NCBI GenBank assembly: GCA_025453495.1
Contig: JALOQM010000007.1
Coordinates: 1-33,978 of the forward strand
Length of the DNA: 33,978 bases
Source of the DNA: Minisyncoccota bacterium
GTDB taxonomy: Bacteria; Patescibacteriota; Minisyncoccia; Phycocordibacterales; UBA9973
Reading direction: 5' to 3'
The number at the start of each line of letters is the position of its first letter. Position 1 is the stretch's first letter. Both the position numbers and the translations under genes were made by a program. The notes under the pieces were generated by a model that was not told where the DNA came from, searched no databases, and worked only from the letters and a program-made list of their open reading frames with translations. Positions 25,352-33,978 of this stretch are shown here, one piece after another.

Positions 25352-26458
25352 ATGGATACTTTACTCAAAAAACTCTTTGGTGACTTCAAGCTTTTTTCTG
25401 GCAAGACCAACGATAGTGTTGTCGGTGTGGACATTGGCTCATCAGCGATCAAAGTTGTCCAAATCAAAAAAAAGGGAGGCAAGGCGGTGCTTGAAACATA
25501 TGGTGCACTATCACTTGGTCCTTATGCCGACGGAGGTCAAGTTGGTCAAGTGACGAATCTCTCCGCGGAGAAAATTGCTACTGCGCTTGCTGATGTACTC
25601 AAGGAGTCAGGTGTGACGACAAAGATTGCTATTCTCTCTATTCCTGCATCAGCAAGTCTTATCTTCACAATTGAGTTACCGCCACTTGCCCTAGAAAAAG
25701 ATTTTTCTACTATCATTCCGACGGAAGCACGCAAATACATCCCTGTGCCGATCAACGAGGTCACCCTTGATTGGCTTGTGATCCCAAAGCGTGTAGAAGA
25801 AGAGCGGGTGCAGTCGGCAAATGAAAAAACAGAAGTACTTGTTACTGCAATTCACAATGACACGATTGCCAAGTACAACGAAATATTTAAACTCGCGGCG
25901 CTTGAGCCATCACCGTTTGAAATAGAAGTATTCTCTGCGGTGCGTTCGACATTCATGCACGAACTTGGCTCGGTGCTTCTTGTTGACATGGGTGCTTCCA
26001 AAACAAAGCTTACGATTGTTGATCGCGGTATTGTCAAGCAGTTCCATGCGATTGGTCGCGGTGCTGCTGATATCACTACAATGCTTGCTACCTCTCTTGA
26101 TATGCCGTTTGCAAAAGCAGAAGAGATGAAGCAAGAACTTGGCATGGCACCAGGTGCGACAGATCAGATTTCTGAGAGTATACGATCGTCATTTGATTTC
26201 ATCCTTGCGGAAATTGCAAGCGTCGTACTTGCATATGAAAAGAAGTATAATAAACCGATAAGTAAGATTATTCTTTCTGGCGGTGGTGCATTACTTCCAG
26301 GATTTGTCGATCTTGCCCGTGATCGATTTCGCTACGATACAGTGATTGCTAATCCATTTCAGAAGACTGAAACACCAGCGTTTCTTGAAGATGTTCTTGC
26401 AAAAATTGGTCCTGAGTTCTCGGTTGCTATTGGTCTTGCATTGAGAAAATTACAATAA
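25352..26458 (+). CDS. pilM: Type IV pilus assembly protein PilM
   Basis: VVGVDIGSSAIKVVQIKKKGGKAVLETYG, LLVDMGASKTKLTIVDRG, IILSGGGALLPGF. Confidence 0.93.
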   Translation: MDTLLKKLFGDFKLFSGKTNDSVVGVDIGSSAIKVVQIKKKGGKAVLETYGALSLGPYADGGQVGQVTNLSAEKIATALADVLKESGVTTKIAILSIPASASLIFTIELPPLALEKDFSTIIPTEARKYIPVPINEVTLDWLVIPKRVEEERVQSANEKTEVLVTAIHNDTIAKYNEIFKLAALEPSPFEIEVFSAVRSTFMHELGSVLLVDMGASKTKLTIVDRGIVKQFHAIGRGAADITTMLATSLDMPFAKAEEMKQELGMAPGATDQISESIRSSFDFILAEIASVVLAYEKKYNKPISKIILSGGGALLPGFVDLARDRFRYDTVIANPFQKTETPAFLEDVLAKIGPEFSVAIGLALRKLQ

Positions 26459-26598
26459 GTGTCATAATAGAGTGGTGGACACTTGTATAGCCACGCCAAT
26501 CGACATTTATTTTGTTATACTATTGGTATACTAGAAATATGAAAAACTGGAAATTACAAGCTAATACTACAAGCCTTCCAGTGGCTCTCTAAATTAGG

Positions 26599-27231
26599 AT
26601 GGATTCAGATTTCAAAACATCGTTTATACCGAAGAAACCACTTGCAGAAGAACGCGTGCCAGTCAAAACGCGTTCGTTTGGTTTGGTGTCACTTATAGCG
26701 GGAGTTATATTTTTTGCAACATTGCTTGCTGGGGTAGGAGTGTATCTCTATAAGTCCTCTCTCACAAGTCAGGTTGCTGAGCTTTCGACATCGCTTGCAC
26801 GTGCTCGTGCGGCATTTGAGCCATCACTTGTCGAAACTCTCCAGACACTCGACAAGAGATTAAATGCTTCCAAGGAAGTCCTTGCCTTGCATACAACAGT
26901 GTCCCCTATATTCAGATCTCTTGAAGATTTAACGTTAAAGTCAGTTCGTTTTACTAAGTTTGGGTATGAGGTCGATCCAGACACAAACCGTATCACTGTC
27001 AAAATGTCAGGTACTGCACGCAGTTACACATCAATTGCGCTTCAGTCAGACATGCTTGGTAAAAATAAATATTTCCGAGACGTAGTATTTTCAAATCTTC
27101 AACTTGATGCGGCTGGAAATGTCGGTTTTGATCTTGGCTTTTCTGTTGATCCGGCGTATCTTAATTATTCAAATACGATAAGTGCACAATCGGCACCATC
27201 TTCCGGCACAGTGCCGCAATCAAACAACTAG
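26599..27231 (+). CDS. PilN-like pilus assembly protein
   Basis: Position in the pil operon, one N-terminal TM segment, coiled coil, C-terminal fold-like segment. Confidence 0.65.
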   Translation: MDSDFKTSFIPKKPLAEERVPVKTRSFGLVSLIAGVIFFATLLAGVGVYLYKSSLTSQVAELSTSLARARAAFEPSLVETLQTLDKRLNASKEVLALHTTVSPIFRSLEDLTLKSVRFTKFGYEVDPDTNRITVKMSGTARSYTSIALQSDMLGKNKYFRDVVFSNLQLDAAGNVGFDLGFSVDPAYLNYSNTISAQSAPSSGTVPQSNN

Positions 27232-27232
27232 T

Positions 27233-27817
27233 ATGAGACTTTTTATACCAATTCTTTTGCTTCTTGTATCAGTGGGAACATTTGCGTTCTACATTAATCC
27301 GACATATCAAGAAGTACAGTCGCTTCGTGCTGAAAAAGCAGAGTATGATGCGGCACTCAATAATTCCAAAATTCTCCAGTCGATCCGTGGTTCGCTCTCG
27401 GATAAATACAAAAGCATTGATCCAAACAATATCGCTAAACTCTCTAAGTTACTTCCAGACAATGTCGACAATATCAAGCTCATCCTTGAGATACAGCGTA
27501 TTGCATCGACTTACGGTATGACACTTCAGAATGTGAAATTTGATACAGAACAAAAGCCAACACAAACCGCAAACCAGGCAGGCTTTGTCACCTCTGGTGC
27601 CGCACAGTCTGGCCCCAAAAAGGACTTCGGTACATTTGATCTTGAATTCTCGACACAAGGATCGTATGCGAATTTCGTAAGTTTCCTTTCTGATCTTGAG
27701 CGGAGTCTGCGCATTGTCGATGTGAAGTCGATCTCATTTACTTCACAAAATGCCCAGGCGGGAAGTGATACCTATAAATATGACTTCAAGATAACGACTT
27801 ATTGGTTTAGAGGATAA
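27233..27817 (+). CDS. PilO-like pilus assembly protein
   Basis: N-terminal TM; LLPDNVDNIKLILEIQRIASTYGMTLQNVKFD; LEFSTQGSYANFVSFLSDLERSLRIVDV. Confidence 0.85.
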   Translation: MRLFIPILLLLVSVGTFAFYINPTYQEVQSLRAEKAEYDAALNNSKILQSIRGSLSDKYKSIDPNNIAKLSKLLPDNVDNIKLILEIQRIASTYGMTLQNVKFDTEQKPTQTANQAGFVTSGAAQSGPKKDFGTFDLEFSTQGSYANFVSFLSDLERSLRIVDVKSISFTSQNAQAGSDTYKYDFKITTYWFRG

Positions 27818-27824
27818 CTACTAT

Positions 27825-28286
27825 ATGCAACCAAAAATAAAAAACATCATAATTTTTGTCGCAATCTTCGCTCTTCTTGTGGTGGGATATGTACTGTTTT
27901 TTGGCAACAAAGCTGAAACACCTGCGCTGACGAGCACTGCTGGGATCTCTGGAAGCTCAACGGCGACAACAGTGACCGGTACGAGCGATGTAGGCAAGGA
28001 ATTTCTCGCGACACTACTCAATCTGCGTACCATTAAGCTCGATGACTCGATATTTTCAGATCCAGCATTTAGAAGTCTACAAGACTTTGAGCTTGCGCTT
28101 ATTCCTGAAGCAAATCCAGGTAGACTTAATCCGTTTCTTCCTCTTGGTAGTGATATTCGCACAACTGCAGCGATTCCTACAGTATCGACCGTTACTGGAC
28201 CGACAACGCCAACAACTACAGGAACTGTGCAAGCCGCTGGCACTCCATCAGCTGGCTTTCCGACGAGTACAACTACTGCACAGTAA
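27825..28286 (+). CDS. Small membrane-anchored pil-operon protein with Thr-rich tail
   Basis: N-terminal TM plus LDDSIFSDPAFRSLQDFELALIPEANPGRLNPFLPLG and a TTTTG-rich C-terminus; between pilO-like and pilB. Confidence 0.75.
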   Translation: MQPKIKNIIIFVAIFALLVVGYVLFFGNKAETPALTSTAGISGSSTATTVTGTSDVGKEFLATLLNLRTIKLDDSIFSDPAFRSLQDFELALIPEANPGRLNPFLPLGSDIRTTAAIPTVSTVTGPTTPTTTGTVQAAGTPSAGFPTSTTTAQ

Positions 28287-28290
28287 TTTA

Positions 28291-28323
28291 AAAAAACGTT
28301 TCTCCTATGGAGAAACGTTTTTT
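28291..28323. terminator. Intrinsic terminator within the pil cluster
   Basis: AAAAAACGTTTCTCC tat GGAGAAACGTTTTTT, 15-bp perfect stem. Confidence 0.8.
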
Positions 28324-28368
28324 ATTTACTTTTGCATCAGCCATGAACTTGCTACAATAGATACAATC

Positions 28369-30114
28369 ATGAGCTTCATTGAAGAACTTACAAAGCGTGG
28401 TGTTATCAAGGAGTCGCAAGCCTCTGAGATCAAACGTCTCGCTGAAAAAAAATATGGTGGCGACATAGATGCTGCGCTTATTGAAGCTGGTATGCCTGAG
28501 AAATCAATTCTTCAGTTGAAGGCGCAGTACTATGGTATGCCTGAGCGCACTGTAGATCAAAAGTCTGTTTCTTTTGATGTACTTAAGTATGTACCAGAAG
28601 ATGCAGCCCGCCTGTATCAATTTGTGCCGATCGGACTACGCGATGGATTTCTCGAAATTGGCATTACTGATCCAGAAAACACGACCGCAATGGATGCAAT
28701 CCAATTTATCACCGGTAAGGCAAATATGCAGTACAAGACATTTCTTATCACTAAAAAAAATTTTGATCAATTGCTTGGTGCATATAAAGGATTGACAACG
28801 CAAGTAGGGGAGGCACTCTCTGAGTTTGACACTGACGCAGATGGCACCAGTGAAGAAGAAATGACAATCGAAGAGACAAAGATTCAAGACACACTAAAGC
28901 CAGGTGAAGAAGAGCGAATTGTTGAGGATGCACCGATTATAAAGATCGTCGGTGTCATCTTAAATACTGCGATCGAAGGTGGTGCTTCCGATATTCACAT
29001 CGAAAATACAGGTGAGAAGGTAAAAGTTCGTTTTCGCGTTGACGGCATTCTTCATACGAGTCTTGTGCTTCCGATGAATGTCTACTCAGGTGTTGTCGCG
29101 CGCATCAAGATTCTCGCCAAACTCCGCCTCGACGAAAAGAGAAAGCCACAAGATGGTGGTTTCTCGATTCGTTTCAAAGGGCGTAAGATTGACTTTCGTG
29201 TCTCGACACTCCCGGCATATTACGGTGAGAAAGTGGTACTCCGTATTCTCGATACTGAAAAGGGAGTAAAAGGGCTCGACGATCTTGGACTTTCTCCAGC
29301 GAACCTTGCTCTTGTCAAAGAAGCACTTGCGCGACCGTATGGCCTCATTCTTATCACCGGTCCGACTGGCTCTGGTAAGACGACAACGCTCTATTCGATG
29401 ATCAATTCACTCGATCGCGAGAAGCACAATATTGTGTCGCTTGAAGATCCAGTGGAGTACCATATTCCTGATGTGAACCAATCTCAAGTGATGCCTGAGA
29501 TCGGCTACACATTTGCGGCAGGACTTCGCTCTATTCTTCGTCAGGACCCAAATATTATCATGGTGGGTGAAATTCGTGACAAAGAAACAGCAGAACTTGC
29601 TATCCAGGCAGCACTCACAGGGCACCTCGTTTTTTCAACGTTGCACACTAATTCTGCAATCGGTGTCGTGCCGCGTTTGATCGATATGGGTGTCGATCCA
29701 TATTTGATTGCACCGACACTCACACTTGCCGTCGCGCAGCGTCTTGTGCGCACTACTTGTCAAAATGGTATTAAGGCGGTACCCATGGATCCAGGTATCA
29801 AGTCGATGATCGAAAACCAGTTTGCTGACCTACCAACGGAGTTCAAGAAAAATGTCACAATAGGCACACAGATGTTTGAGACTGTACCGACACCAGAATG
29901 TCCGACAGGTGTAAAAGGTCGTGTTGCAACCTATGAGATGTTTAAGGTAGATAAAGATATTGAGAACCTTATCTTAAAGAGTCCAAGTGAACAAGATATC
30001 TACAAAGCAGTGCGCCAGAAAGGCATGCTTACTATGCGCGAGGATGCCATTCTCAAAGCGCTTCGTGGCGAAATCCCATTTGCCGATGTGTATAACCTCG
30101 CTACCTATGATTAG
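28369..30114 (+). CDS. pilB: Type IV pilus assembly ATPase PilB/GspE
   Basis: GASDIHIENTGEKVKVRFRVDGIL, LILITGPTGSGKTTTLYSMI, RQDPNIIMVGEIRDKETAELAIQAALTGHLVFSTLHTN. Confidence 0.96.
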   Translation: MSFIEELTKRGVIKESQASEIKRLAEKKYGGDIDAALIEAGMPEKSILQLKAQYYGMPERTVDQKSVSFDVLKYVPEDAARLYQFVPIGLRDGFLEIGITDPENTTAMDAIQFITGKANMQYKTFLITKKNFDQLLGAYKGLTTQVGEALSEFDTDADGTSEEEMTIEETKIQDTLKPGEEERIVEDAPIIKIVGVILNTAIEGGASDIHIENTGEKVKVRFRVDGILHTSLVLPMNVYSGVVARIKILAKLRLDEKRKPQDGGFSIRFKGRKIDFRVSTLPAYYGEKVVLRILDTEKGVKGLDDLGLSPANLALVKEALARPYGLILITGPTGSGKTTTLYSMINSLDREKHNIVSLEDPVEYHIPDVNQSQVMPEIGYTFAAGLRSILRQDPNIIMVGEIRDKETAELAIQAALTGHLVFSTLHTNSAIGVVPRLIDMGVDPYLIAPTLTLAVAQRLVRTTCQNGIKAVPMDPGIKSMIENQFADLPTEFKKNVTIGTQMFETVPTPECPTGVKGRVATYEMFKVDKDIENLILKSPSEQDIYKAVRQKGMLTMREDAILKALRGEIPFADVYNLATYD

Positions 30115-30129
30115 TGTCAAAAGTATCTC

Positions 30130-30155
30130 GTATCTTGTATACTGTATCTTGTATA
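30130..30155. repeat. Short tandem repeat GTATCTTGTATA (2 copies) between pilB and pilT
   Basis: 30130-30141 and 30144-30155 are identical, preceded by GTATCTCG. Confidence 0.7.
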
Positions 30156-30221
30156 GAAGACAGACTACATTATAGCTTTCTCTACAATATATCAAATAGA
30201 AGCCATTAAAATATTAAATGT

Positions 30222-31283
30222 ATGGATCCAAAAAAAGAACTACAAGAACTCATAGAAATACTTATCCGTGAGAATGGATCGGATCTGCATATTTCTGTTG
30301 GCCGTCGACCCGCTATTCGCGTTGCAGGTGAGCTTGTCTTTCTTATGACACATACGGAGCTTTCCAAAGAAGCTGTTGCTGCTATGTTGCTTGAGATGGT
30401 CGGCCAAGAAAAATTCGATGCATTTCTCAAAAACGATGAAATAGACTTTTCTTATAATTTTAATGGCACATCACGCTTGCGTGGCAATGCCTACATCGAG
30501 AAAGGCAATATCTCAATCGCCCTTCGCCTTATTCCAAAAGTCAAAACACTCGAAGAGCTTAATCTTCCACCGATTCTTGCAGAGTTTGCACACAAGAAGC
30601 AGGGATTTTTCTTGGTGGTGGGTCCTGTTGGTCAGGGCAAGTCAACCACACTCTCAGCCATGGTCAGTCTTATCAACAACGAGCGTGCTGTGCACATTGT
30701 CACGATTGAGGATCCGATAGAACACATCTACGAGCCAAATAAATCCATTATCGATCAGCGTGAAGTAGGTATCGATACCAAAGATTTTAATACCGCGCTC
30801 AAATCCATTTTCCGCGAAGACGTCAATGTCATCTTGATTGGCGAAATGCGTAGCGCGGAGACGATTGCGACCGCGGTAACCGCAGCTGAGACAGGGCACC
30901 TTGTGCTCTCGACACTCCATACAAACAATGCATCACAGACAATAGATCGTATTGTCGATTCATTTCCACCAGAACAACAAGACCAGATTAGAAATCAGCT
31001 TGCTGGTAGTTTGCTTGGTATTTTCTCTCAGCGGCTTGTTCCACGCATCATTGGTGGCCTCGTGCCAGCATATGAACTTCTTATCAATAACAGTGCTGTC
31101 GCAAATCTTATCCGCGAAAATCGCACAAAAGAGATCGATGTCATCATCGAAACTGGTACTGAGAGCGGTATGATAGATATGAATCGTTCACTCGCAGAGC
31201 TTGTCCGCCGTGGCGAGATCAGTCTTGAGGTCGCGATGCAAAACTCTCTCAATCCTCGCGGACTTGAGGGGCTCATGGGATAA
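30222..31283 (+). CDS. pilT: Type IV pilus retraction ATPase PilT
   Basis: NGSDLHISVGRRPAIRVAGEL, FLVVGPVGQGKSTTLSAM, VLIGEMRSAETIATAVTAAETGHLVLSTLHTNNASQTIDRIVDSFPP. Confidence 0.96.
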   Translation: MDPKKELQELIEILIRENGSDLHISVGRRPAIRVAGELVFLMTHTELSKEAVAAMLLEMVGQEKFDAFLKNDEIDFSYNFNGTSRLRGNAYIEKGNISIALRLIPKVKTLEELNLPPILAEFAHKKQGFFLVVGPVGQGKSTTLSAMVSLINNERAVHIVTIEDPIEHIYEPNKSIIDQREVGIDTKDFNTALKSIFREDVNVILIGEMRSAETIATAVTAAETGHLVLSTLHTNNASQTIDRIVDSFPPEQQDQIRNQLAGSLLGIFSQRLVPRIIGGLVPAYELLINNSAVANLIRENRTKEIDVIIETGTESGMIDMNRSLAELVRRGEISLEVAMQNSLNPRGLEGLMG

Positions 31284-31294
31284 TTTTAAAATAT

Positions 31295-32500
31295 ATGTTG
31301 TTCAAATACAAAGTTGTAGATCAGACAGGGGCGCCAAAAGAAGGCTCTATTGACGCGGCCACAAAAGACCTTGCCATCAGCTCCTTGCAGCGACGCGGTT
31401 TTATTGTGACCTCGATTGTGGGTGAAGAAGAGAAAACATCGATTCTTCAGATGAGTTTTTTTGAAAAGATACCGCTCAAGGATGTTGTGATACTTTCACG
31501 TCAAATCTCGACACTGTTTAACGCACAAGTATCCGCGCTCAAGGCATTTACGATGCTCGCTTCAAGTGCTGAGAATACACTACTCGCGCGCAAACTCCGA
31601 CAGATTACAGATGATCTCCAGGCTGGTACTTCAATCTCAGGCGCACTCTCAAAGCATCCCGATACGTTCTCTAATTTTTATGTCAACATGGTGCGCGCCG
31701 GTGAAGAATCTGGAAAATTAAACGAAGTGTTTAGTTATCTTGCTGATTATCTCAATAGAGAATACGAGCTTACGCAAAAGACCAAAAATGCGCTTATTTA
31801 CCCTGCGTTTGTGGTCCTTGTGTTTATTGCTGTCATGGTACTCATGTTTACTATGGTTATCCCGAAACTTTCTTCAATTATTCAGGAGTCAGGTCAGGCG
31901 GTCCCGGTCTATACACAGATTGTCATCGGTATTTCAAACTTCTTCGTCAACTACGGTGTCTTTGTCGTCATATTCTTTGTGGTCCTTGGTTTATACCTTT
32001 GGCGGATGTCACGGACAGAGAGTGGTAAGACATATCTCGATAGTCTCAAGATCTCAACGCCAGTCATCGGCAATCTGTATCGCAAGCTCTATCTTGCGCG
32101 AATCTCTGACAACCTCGATACCATGCTCTCTTCTGGTATCTCGATTGTTCGCGCAATTGATATCTCATCAGATGTTGTGGGCAATAAGGTCTACGGCAGT
32201 ATTCTTAAGAAGTCGGGTGAGAGTGTGAAGGAAGGTAGTTCACTCTCTGATGCATTTGCAAAACATGAGGAAATGCCACCGATCATGGTCCAGATGGTCA
32301 AAGTCGGTGAAGAAACAGGTTCTCTTGGTTCTATTTTAAAGACGCTCGGACAATTTTATAAACGTGAAGTTGATGACGCAGTTGATACACTTGTTGGCTT
32401 GATTGAGCCAATCATGATTGTCCTTCTCGGTCTTGGTGTTGGTGTGCTCTTGACGTCAGTACTCGTGCCAATTTACAACATTGCCGGCGGTATCCAATAA
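31295..32500 (+). CDS. pilC: Type IV pilus inner membrane platform protein PilC/GspF
   Basis: Two GspF repeats: LSRQISTLFNAQVSALKAFTMLA...VNMVRAGEESGKLNEVFSYLADYL... and ISDNLDTMLSSGISIVRAIDISS...MVQMVKVGEETGSLGSIL. Confidence 0.95.
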   Translation: MLFKYKVVDQTGAPKEGSIDAATKDLAISSLQRRGFIVTSIVGEEEKTSILQMSFFEKIPLKDVVILSRQISTLFNAQVSALKAFTMLASSAENTLLARKLRQITDDLQAGTSISGALSKHPDTFSNFYVNMVRAGEESGKLNEVFSYLADYLNREYELTQKTKNALIYPAFVVLVFIAVMVLMFTMVIPKLSSIIQESGQAVPVYTQIVIGISNFFVNYGVFVVIFFVVLGLYLWRMSRTESGKTYLDSLKISTPVIGNLYRKLYLARISDNLDTMLSSGISIVRAIDISSDVVGNKVYGSILKKSGESVKEGSSLSDAFAKHEEMPPIMVQMVKVGEETGSLGSILKTLGQFYKREVDDAVDTLVGLIEPIMIVLLGLGVGVLLTSVLVPIYNIAGGIQ

Positions 32501-32505
32501 CATAT

Positions 32506-33477
32506 ATGCATATGCAAAAAATTCTATTTAGTTCATCACTATTTCTTGTTCTTATATTGATCACTCCATTCAGTTCTCTCGCGCAGTATACACAAGCAGC
32601 AAATAGCGGATCTTCGGTTGCAACGCCAGTGTCTACTACAACAAGTACTGCACCACAAACACCCGTACTTGGTGCTTGCACAGACACGACTGCACCATGG
32701 GTGAAAGTTGTGTCTCCAAATGGGGGAGAGGTGCTTGGTGTCGGGCAACTTACTACAATCAAATGGCAGACCTGTAATTTTCCATTAAACATCAATACGC
32801 AAGTTGATATCAATGATGATCGTGTCGTCGGCTGGATACATACACTCTTTGGATTTGTGCCAGCACTCAACCACGCACAAGCTACATCGATAGCTGCTGG
32901 TGTTATCAATTATGAATATTCATTTATTGTGCCGTCACAGTTTAATTGGCCCACACAGTATCTCGGTGTATTTGGTGACAATCATTATAAGATTGCAGTG
33001 ATTGTCGGAGGGTCAGTCACTCAGACTCAGGCTGATTACAGTGACGCACCATTTACTATTACTCCACCTACCACGCCAACCACTCCTTCTTCAGCGGCGA
33101 GTGTCTACAATGCTTCGGGTACCAATCAATCAGCGACAGGTACGTATGCAAATTCTTCTACTACGTCACAAGTAAATCAAGGATCTTCTGGCTATCAAGC
33201 ATATTCTGTCGGGAGTGGTGCGATCAATGCTGGTGTTCCAAATACGTCTTCTGGAACTAAATATATATTTACTACTGACTTAGAATTTGGCATACGTGGT
33301 GAAGCAGTCAGACAACTCCAGCTTGTGCTTATCACGCAAGGACTTCTCGCCGCGGATAATGCAACTGGCTATTTCGGACCACTGACGCGCGTGAGTGTGC
33401 AAGAGTTTCAGAAACGTAACAATCTTCCTAGTGTAGGTCGTGTTGGTCCACTCACCCGAGCAGTACTCAATAAATGA
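32506..33477 (+). CDS. Secreted protein with N-terminal Ig-like (Kre9/KNH-type) domain, Ser/Thr-rich linker and C-terminal peptidoglycan-binding domain
   Basis: Signal peptide; VKVVSPNGGEVLGVGQLTTIKWQT; linker rich in S/T/N/G; FTTDLEFGIRGEAVRQLQLVLITQGLL...GYFGPLTRVSVQEFQKRNNLPSVGRVGPLTRAVLNK. Confidence 0.88.
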   Translation: MHMQKILFSSSLFLVLILITPFSSLAQYTQAANSGSSVATPVSTTTSTAPQTPVLGACTDTTAPWVKVVSPNGGEVLGVGQLTTIKWQTCNFPLNINTQVDINDDRVVGWIHTLFGFVPALNHAQATSIAAGVINYEYSFIVPSQFNWPTQYLGVFGDNHYKIAVIVGGSVTQTQADYSDAPFTITPPTTPTTPSSAASVYNASGTNQSATGTYANSSTTSQVNQGSSGYQAYSVGSGAINAGVPNTSSGTKYIFTTDLEFGIRGEAVRQLQLVLITQGLLAADNATGYFGPLTRVSVQEFQKRNNLPSVGRVGPLTRAVLNK

Positions 33478-33605
33478 TCAGGCCAAAAAGCTATAAATGA
33501 TGTTTTCGCTTTTAGAGAGTAGCTACACTATACTTAGAGCAACAATAATACACTATTCCTGTGCAGCAGGACTCGCGAGATCCCTGAGTAAGTGTTCTAT
33601 TTATT

Positions 33606-33978
33606 ATGCCAAACGGTGCGATTTTCGATAGAGGCATAAAAAATCTCAATTGTTCCTGGTCGAGGCGCTTCTACTGTCTACTATGCGACGGACGGTAGTA
33701 CACCAAAGTGCAGGGAATATGCACTATATACTGTGGGCCATTTACGTTATCAACTCATACAACAGTGCAGGCACTTGATTGTGTCGTGGGTATCGCATCA
33801 CAAGTGGCAATTGCCACGTTTGATTTTTTCGGAAAGCGAGCCGGTGGAGGAACCACTTCTTCTCTTCCCACCAATCTCACCGGCGGCCCAGACTGCAGTA
33901 CTGATCCACGTGTCTGCCCACCTGAGTCACCACTTACAGGTCAAACTACTACACCACTTGCTGCACCAGCATTTGGTA
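33606..33978 (+). pseudogene. Chitobiase/beta-hexosaminidase C-terminal-like (CHB_HEX) domain region, frameshifted, runs off contig end
   Basis: PNGAIFDRG | KISIVPGRGASTVYYATDGSTPKCREYALYTVG | GPFTLSTHTTVQALDCVVGIASQVAIATFDFFG...: contiguous domain logic spread over shifted frames. Confidence 0.6.

Noticed and set aside
30130-30155. GTATCTTGTATA tandem repeat as a regulatory element
   Set aside because: Only two short copies in AT-rich intergenic DNA; listed as a repeat but with no support for function.
1-33978. Alternative genetic code (UGA recoded), as in some CPR lineages
   Set aside because: Several clear genes end in TGA (e.g. the 9502..9996 deacylase-like gene) and no in-frame TGA disrupts conserved domains.
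1-33978. CRISPR array or retron-like/DGR elements
   Set aside because: No regularly spaced direct repeats, no reverse transcriptase ORF and no cas genes were seen by eye.

Overview
The window looks like a contig from a Patescibacteria/CPR (Parcubacteria-like) genome. It has moderate-to-low GC, the standard genetic code (TGA used as stop), two tRNAs and dense gene packing.

Most of it is housekeeping or CPR-typical: glutaredoxin, RecG, a two-component pair, a SpoU-type rRNA methyltransferase, an AI-2E family transporter, a YbaK/ProX-like deacylase, an ABC exporter, MscL, ComF and a type IV pilus block (PilM, PilN-like, PilO-like, PilB, PilT, PilC).

The most interesting part is about 16.6-23.3 kb. 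It contains a radical SAM/SPASM protein, a CooC/MinD-like P-loop ATPase, a YibE/F-like membrane protein with a His-rich C-terminus, a short Fur-family regulator and a C-terminal remnant of a CobW/COG0523 GTPase. An identical interrupted palindrome, ATGCAA-N5-TTGCAT, occurs four times there: upstream of the radical SAM gene, upstream of the ATPase gene, immediately upstream of the Fur-family gene, and inside the terminator hairpin between the convergent radical SAM and ATPase genes. I read this as a local metal-responsive Fur-family regulon built around a radical SAM-ATPase module.

Other notable items: a probable chimeric contig start (high-GC fragment resembling a ketopantoate reductase N-terminus), an XRE-ABC exporter fusion ORF, serine recombinase scars next to a tRNA-Ser, and a chitobiase-like domain broken by two frameshifts at the contig end.

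All calls come from reading the sequence by eye. No database search was run.
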